From CAZJFH01 sp964545205 (GTDB lineage Bacteria; Pseudomonadota; Alphaproteobacteria; Rhodospirillales; Magnetospirillaceae): DNA of 56,443 nucleotides. Of this stretch, positions 52,211 through 56,443 are shown one piece after another. Position numbers and translations under genes: made by a program. The DNA is taken from assembly GCA_964545205.1 (NCBI GenBank), contig CAZJFH010000027.1, positions 1-56,443 of the forward strand, given 5' to 3'. Each line of letters opens with the position of its first letter. Within the stretch, counting starts at the first letter, position 1. The notes beneath the pieces are model-generated. The model was not told where the DNA came from and searched no databases. It was given only the letters and a program-made list of their open reading frames with translations.

Positions 52211-52927
52211 CTACAGGCCCTGGTAGCGCACGGCCGGGTTCAGCTTCAGGTCCGGCCGTAGCGCGACCGAGCTGACCTCGCGCACGCGCTTGGCGATGGC
52301 GCTGTTCGGATCGCCCAGGTCGCCGAACAGGATGGCGCCCTTGCCGTTGGACTGGCAGGCGTCGGCGCAGGCCGGGTCGAGGCCGGCGTCGACCCGCACC
52401 ACGCACATCGTGCAGGCCTCGACCGTGCCGATGCCGCGCGGCGCGTCGGTGCGCTGGCCCTGCAGGTGCTCGTGGACGAACGAGCGCGCCTTGATCGGGC
52501 AGGCCATCATGCAGTAGCGGCAGCCGATGCAGACGTGGCGGTCGACCAGGACGATGCCGTCGGGGCGCTGGAACGACGCGCCGGTCGGGCAGACGTCGAC
52601 GCAGGGCGCGTCGGCGCAATGGACGCACATCACCGGCAGCGACGAGGTGGCGCCCGTCGCCTTGTCCTTCAGGTCGACCTTGCGGATCCACTGCGGATCG
52701 GTGGCCGGGCGGTCGAGGCCGGTCCAGCCGTTCTCGGTGCGGCAGGCCGAGACGCAGGCGGTGCAGTCGCTGGTGCACTTGCCGGCGTCGATCAGCATGC
52801 CCCAGCGCTTGGTGCCGGCGGCGGCGGCGGCCTCGCGCGGGGCGATCAGGGTGATGCCCGGCGCCAGGGCGACGGCGGCGACGGCGGCCGTCTTGAGGAA
52901 TTCACGCCGTTCCATGTCGTGGCTCAT
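52211..52927 (-). CDS. dsrO: DsrO, periplasmic ferredoxin-like subunit with Tat signal
   Basis: A 238-residue iron-sulfur protein. The N-terminus MSHDMERREFLKTAAVAAVA is a twin-arginine (RREFLK) signal for folded export. Four cysteine clusters are visible: CTSDCTACVSAC, CVHCADAPCVDVCP, CIGCRYCMMACP and CTMC...CADAC, suggesting up to four [4Fe-4S] centres. DsrO hands electrons between DsrJ and DsrP. It follows dsrJ by 14 bases and precedes dsrP by 15. The frame is open upstream, but the Tat start at 52927 is clear. Confidence 0.93.
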   Translation of the reverse strand: MSHDMERREFLKTAAVAAVALAPGITLIAPREAAAAAGTKRWGMLIDAGKCTSDCTACVSACRTENGWTGLDRPATDPQWIRKVDLKDKATGATSSLPVMCVHCADAPCVDVCPTGASFQRPDGIVLVDRHVCIGCRYCMMACPIKARSFVHEHLQGQRTDAPRGIGTVEACTMCVVRVDAGLDPACADACQSNGKGAILFGDLGDPNSAIAKRVREVSSVALRPDLKLNPAVRYQGL

Positions 52928-52941
52928 GCTCCGTCCCCCCC

Positions 52942-53340
52942 TCACTTCGCCGCCGCGGTGCGGTCGCCGCCCGCCTCGGGTACGCTGGAATGGCACTGGA
53001 AGCAGTCGGGCTTGACGCCGACATAGGAATGGCACGAGCGGCAGAAGTGCTCGGGGCTGGCGATGGTCACCGGCTTGCCGTCGGGGCCGTCGACCGCATG
53101 GCAGTCGACGCAGCCCTTCAGCGCGTGCTTGGAGTCGCGCACGCCCAGGCGCATCGTGGCGTCGCGGGTGTGCTTGAGGAAATCCATGTGGTTGCGCCGC
53201 ATCACGTCGGGATCCTCGACGCACCTCTCGCCCTTGGCCTTGGGCACCGTCGGTATCGGCACCTCGGCCACGGCCGGCCCGGCGAGGGCGGCGATCGCCG
53301 CCACCAGCAGGGCCAGAGCCAGCCTTCTCAGTCCGTCCAT
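52942..53340 (-). CDS. dsrJ: DsrJ, triheme cytochrome c
   Basis: A 132-residue periplasmic cytochrome. A signal peptide (residues 1-25, ending PAVA) precedes three CxxCH heme sites: CVDCH (77-81), CRSCH (100-104) and CFQCH (113-117). C40 in GERCVEDPDVM matches the extra cysteine known to be an unusual axial heme ligand in Allochromatium DsrJ, and is the expected marker of the family. It is the periplasmic electron carrier of DsrMKJOP. It follows dsrL by 29 bases. Confidence 0.93.
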   Translation of the reverse strand: MDGLRRLALALLVAAIAALAGPAVAEVPIPTVPKAKGERCVEDPDVMRRNHMDFLKHTRDATMRLGVRDSKHALKGCVDCHAVDGPDGKPVTIASPEHFCRSCHSYVGVKPDCFQCHSSVPEAGGDRTAAAK

Positions 53341-53369
53341 GATACAGCCCCTGTCCCCCGTGAAGCCGA

Positions 53370-55313
53370 TTACTCGCCCAGGCCCATCTGGATGTAGCCG
53401 GTCGGGCACACGTCGTGGCAGATGTGGCAGCCGATGCACTTCGAATACTCGGTGTAGACGTAGCGGCCGACCGAGCGCTCCTTCGGCTTGACGCGCTGGA
53501 CCGCCGTCTGCGGGCAGAACACGACGCAGTTGTCGCATTCGAAGCACAGGCCGCAGCTCATGCAGCGCTTGGCCTCGGCCTGCACCTGCTCCTCGGACAG
53601 CTTCTGCAGCCGCTCCTCGAAATTGCCCAGCACCTTGTCGGGATCGATGTGCTTCTCGGCGCGCAGGTTCTGCGGCGTGAACTTGAAGTGGCCGAGGAAC
53701 TGCTCGGACGCCTTCACCACCTCGTGCTCGGCGCGGCTGTCGAAGTTGTGCACGGCCCAGTCGGCGGCGTTGGTGCCGCGCGACGGCGTGCCGTCGTAGC
53801 GCGACGGCGCCAGGCCCTTGGCGGCCATGGCGGCGACAAGGTCGAACTGGTGCTTGTCTACCTTCGGGCGCTTGCGAACCTCCTCGCCGCGCATGAACTG
53901 GTCGATGCCCTCGGCGGCGACCCAGCCGTTGCCGATGGCGGTGGTCAGCAGGTGCGGGCGCAGGATGTCGCCGCCGACGAAGTGGTTCGGCTTGCCCTTG
54001 ACGCGCAGCATCTTGTCGGCGTCGACGAAGCCCTTGCCGTTGTTGATGGCGTCCAGGCCCTCGAGATTGCCGACCTGGCCGATGGCGATCACCAGCAGGT
54101 CGACCGGCTGGGTCCATTCGGTGCCCTCGACCGGCACCGGGGTCATGCCGTTCATCGTGCACTTGCACAGCTTGATGGCGGTGGCGCGCCCGTTCTCGAC
54201 CACGACCTCGAGCGGCATGACGCCGTCCTTGAGCTGCACGCCCTCGTGCTTGGCGTCGAGGATCTCGCGCGGCGAGGCGAACATCTTGTCCTCGGTGAAC
54301 AGCGAGGTCAGCGTCACGTCCGCCGGCGCCTTGGCGGCGCCCGCCGGCAGCGCCTGGGCGTGGGTGCCGCGGGCGACGTTCTCGACCAGGTTGGCGCCCG
54401 ACAGGCCGGCGACGGTGCCGAGGCGGCGCGAGACGCAGGCGACGTCCATCGAGGTGTCGCCGCCGCCGATCACCACCACGTGCTGGGGCACCGCCTGCAG
54501 CCGGTCCTCGTTGAAGGCCGACAGGAATTCCAGCGCGGTGACGACGTTTTCGGCGTCGGCGCCCGCCACGCCCGGCAGGGCGCGGCCGTTCTGCGCGCCG
54601 AGCGCCCAGAACACGGCGTCGAAGTCCTTGTCGAGCTGCTCGATGGTGACGTCCTTGCCGACGCGGCAGTTGGTGCGCGCCTCGACGCCGAGCGCCAGGA
54701 TGCGGTCGATCTCGGCCTGGACGATGTCGCGCGGCGTGCGGTAGGCGGGCAGGCCGTACATCAGCATGCCGCCCAGCTTCGGGCGCGATTCGAACACGGT
54801 CACCGCGTGGCCCATGCGGCGGAGCTGGTAGGCCGCCGACAGGCCGCCGACGCCGCCGCCGATCACCGCCACCTTCTTGCCGGTCTCGGCCGGCGGCGGA
54901 TCGAGCTTGAGGCCGTTCTCGATCGCCCAGTCGCCGATGTAATGCTCGGTGGCGTTGATGCCGAGATGGTCCTCGAGGGCGTTGCGGTTGCAGCCCTTCT
55001 GGCACGGCGCCGGGCAGACGCGGCCCATGATCGCCGGGAACGGATTGGCGTCGACCATCTTGCGCCAGACGTATTCCTGCCAGGCCATGCCGGCCGGCGG
55101 CTTGTCGATGCCGCGGATGACGTTGAACCAGCCGCGGATGTCGTGGCCCGACGGGCACTCGCCCTGGCACGGCGGCGTGCGCTGAATGTAGGTCGGGCAC
55201 TTGTGCGACCAGCCGGCCTGGAAGATCTCCTGCTGCCACGGCCGGGGCTTGTGGTCCCCGTCCTTGTAGCGGCGGAAGGTCAACGCCTTGTCCTGCACCA
55301 CGGTCTCGACCAT
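53370..55313 (-). CDS. dsrL: DsrL, iron-sulfur flavoprotein NAD(P)H oxidoreductase
   Basis: A 647-residue protein similar to the small subunit of glutamate synthase. An N-terminal cysteine cluster (CPTYIQRTPPCQGECPSG) is followed by the FAD fold VAVIGGGVGGLSAAYQL (about residue 147), a second dinucleotide fold HVVVIGGGDTSMDVACVSRR (about residue 278), and C-terminal ferredoxin clusters CMSCGLCFECDNC and CIGCHICHDVCP. DsrL couples DsrAB to NAD(P)H and is typical of sulfur oxidisers. GAGAGGACG precedes the ATG at 55313. It follows dsrK by 62 bases. Confidence 0.93.
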   Translation of the reverse strand: MVETVVQDKALTFRRYKDGDHKPRPWQQEIFQAGWSHKCPTYIQRTPPCQGECPSGHDIRGWFNVIRGIDKPPAGMAWQEYVWRKMVDANPFPAIMGRVCPAPCQKGCNRNALEDHLGINATEHYIGDWAIENGLKLDPPPAETGKKVAVIGGGVGGLSAAYQLRRMGHAVTVFESRPKLGGMLMYGLPAYRTPRDIVQAEIDRILALGVEARTNCRVGKDVTIEQLDKDFDAVFWALGAQNGRALPGVAGADAENVVTALEFLSAFNEDRLQAVPQHVVVIGGGDTSMDVACVSRRLGTVAGLSGANLVENVARGTHAQALPAGAAKAPADVTLTSLFTEDKMFASPREILDAKHEGVQLKDGVMPLEVVVENGRATAIKLCKCTMNGMTPVPVEGTEWTQPVDLLVIAIGQVGNLEGLDAINNGKGFVDADKMLRVKGKPNHFVGGDILRPHLLTTAIGNGWVAAEGIDQFMRGEEVRKRPKVDKHQFDLVAAMAAKGLAPSRYDGTPSRGTNAADWAVHNFDSRAEHEVVKASEQFLGHFKFTPQNLRAEKHIDPDKVLGNFEERLQKLSEEQVQAEAKRCMSCGLCFECDNCVVFCPQTAVQRVKPKERSVGRYVYTEYSKCIGCHICHDVCPTGYIQMGLGE

Positions 55314-55375
55314 CGTCCTCTCCCTCTTTTCCGGCGGATCGCTGCCGCCCTTGCCTGCGCGTTCAGGGCCGCAGG

Positions 55376-56443
<1,068 letters not shown>

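Overview
This is a gene-dense, very GC-rich stretch of a bacterial chromosome, most likely from an alphaproteobacterium of the Rhodospirillales type. The placement rests on several family-level markers: a DUF1476 protein (the zeta-type F1-ATPase inhibitor of alphaproteobacteria), an EipB/DUF1849 envelope protein, PraR-like XRE regulators, a BigR/SqrR-type ArsR repressor, and the neighbourhood xseB-ispA-dxs-tlyA. No rRNA, tRNA, insertion sequence, phage gene or CRISPR array was recognised.

Layout. 1-7.0 kb: the end of a DoxX-like membrane protein, then purS, purC and purB on the minus strand, interrupted by an NRDE-family protein, the ATPase inhibitor, and a coupled pair (large membrane protein plus CapA-like metallophosphatase). 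7.2-11.9 kb: a Crp/Fnr regulator, a three-gene minus-strand cassette (GT2 glycosyltransferase, asparagine synthetase, small membrane protein) and a methyltransferase. 12.0-24.9 kb: a Tad/Flp pilus locus (flp, cpaB, cpaC, cpaD, cpaE, cpaF, tadB, tadC, a TadD-like lipoprotein on the other strand, a stand-alone pilus N-domain protein, three TadE/TadG-like proteins and a small secreted protein). The prepilin peptidase is not in the window.

25-35 kb: EipB, a ROK sugar kinase, an MBL hydrolase, a persulfide dioxygenase convergent with a BigR/SqrR-like repressor, the isoprenoid genes dxs and ispA with xseB, an HDAC-like deacetylase, an FAD oxidoreductase and TlyA. 35-42 kb: FRG-domain protein, SppA, an orphan HigA, a rhodanese, an AhpD-like protein, a two-domain kinase-like protein and a tandem universal stress protein. 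42-45.9 kb: a quorum-sensing island, with luxR and luxI in tandem, two unrecognised genes immediately after luxI, and two near-identical PraR-like XRE regulators beside them.

46.4-56.4 kb: a drug-type ABC-2 exporter and then a dsr cluster on the minus strand in the order dsrK (cut by the window end), dsrL, dsrJ, dsrO, dsrP, a TrpD2/YbiB-like gene, dsrN. This is part of the reverse dissimilatory sulfite reductase pathway, which oxidises stored or persulfide sulfur to sulfite. With the persulfide dioxygenase and its probable repressor it points to a sulfur-oxidising lifestyle. dsrAB themselves lie outside the window, so the oxidative direction is inferred from dsrL, dsrN and the general lineage.

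The least explained parts are the two genes after luxI, the glycosyltransferase-3-like gene embedded between dsrP and dsrN, the paired XRE paralogues, and a terminator-like hairpin in the purC leader.
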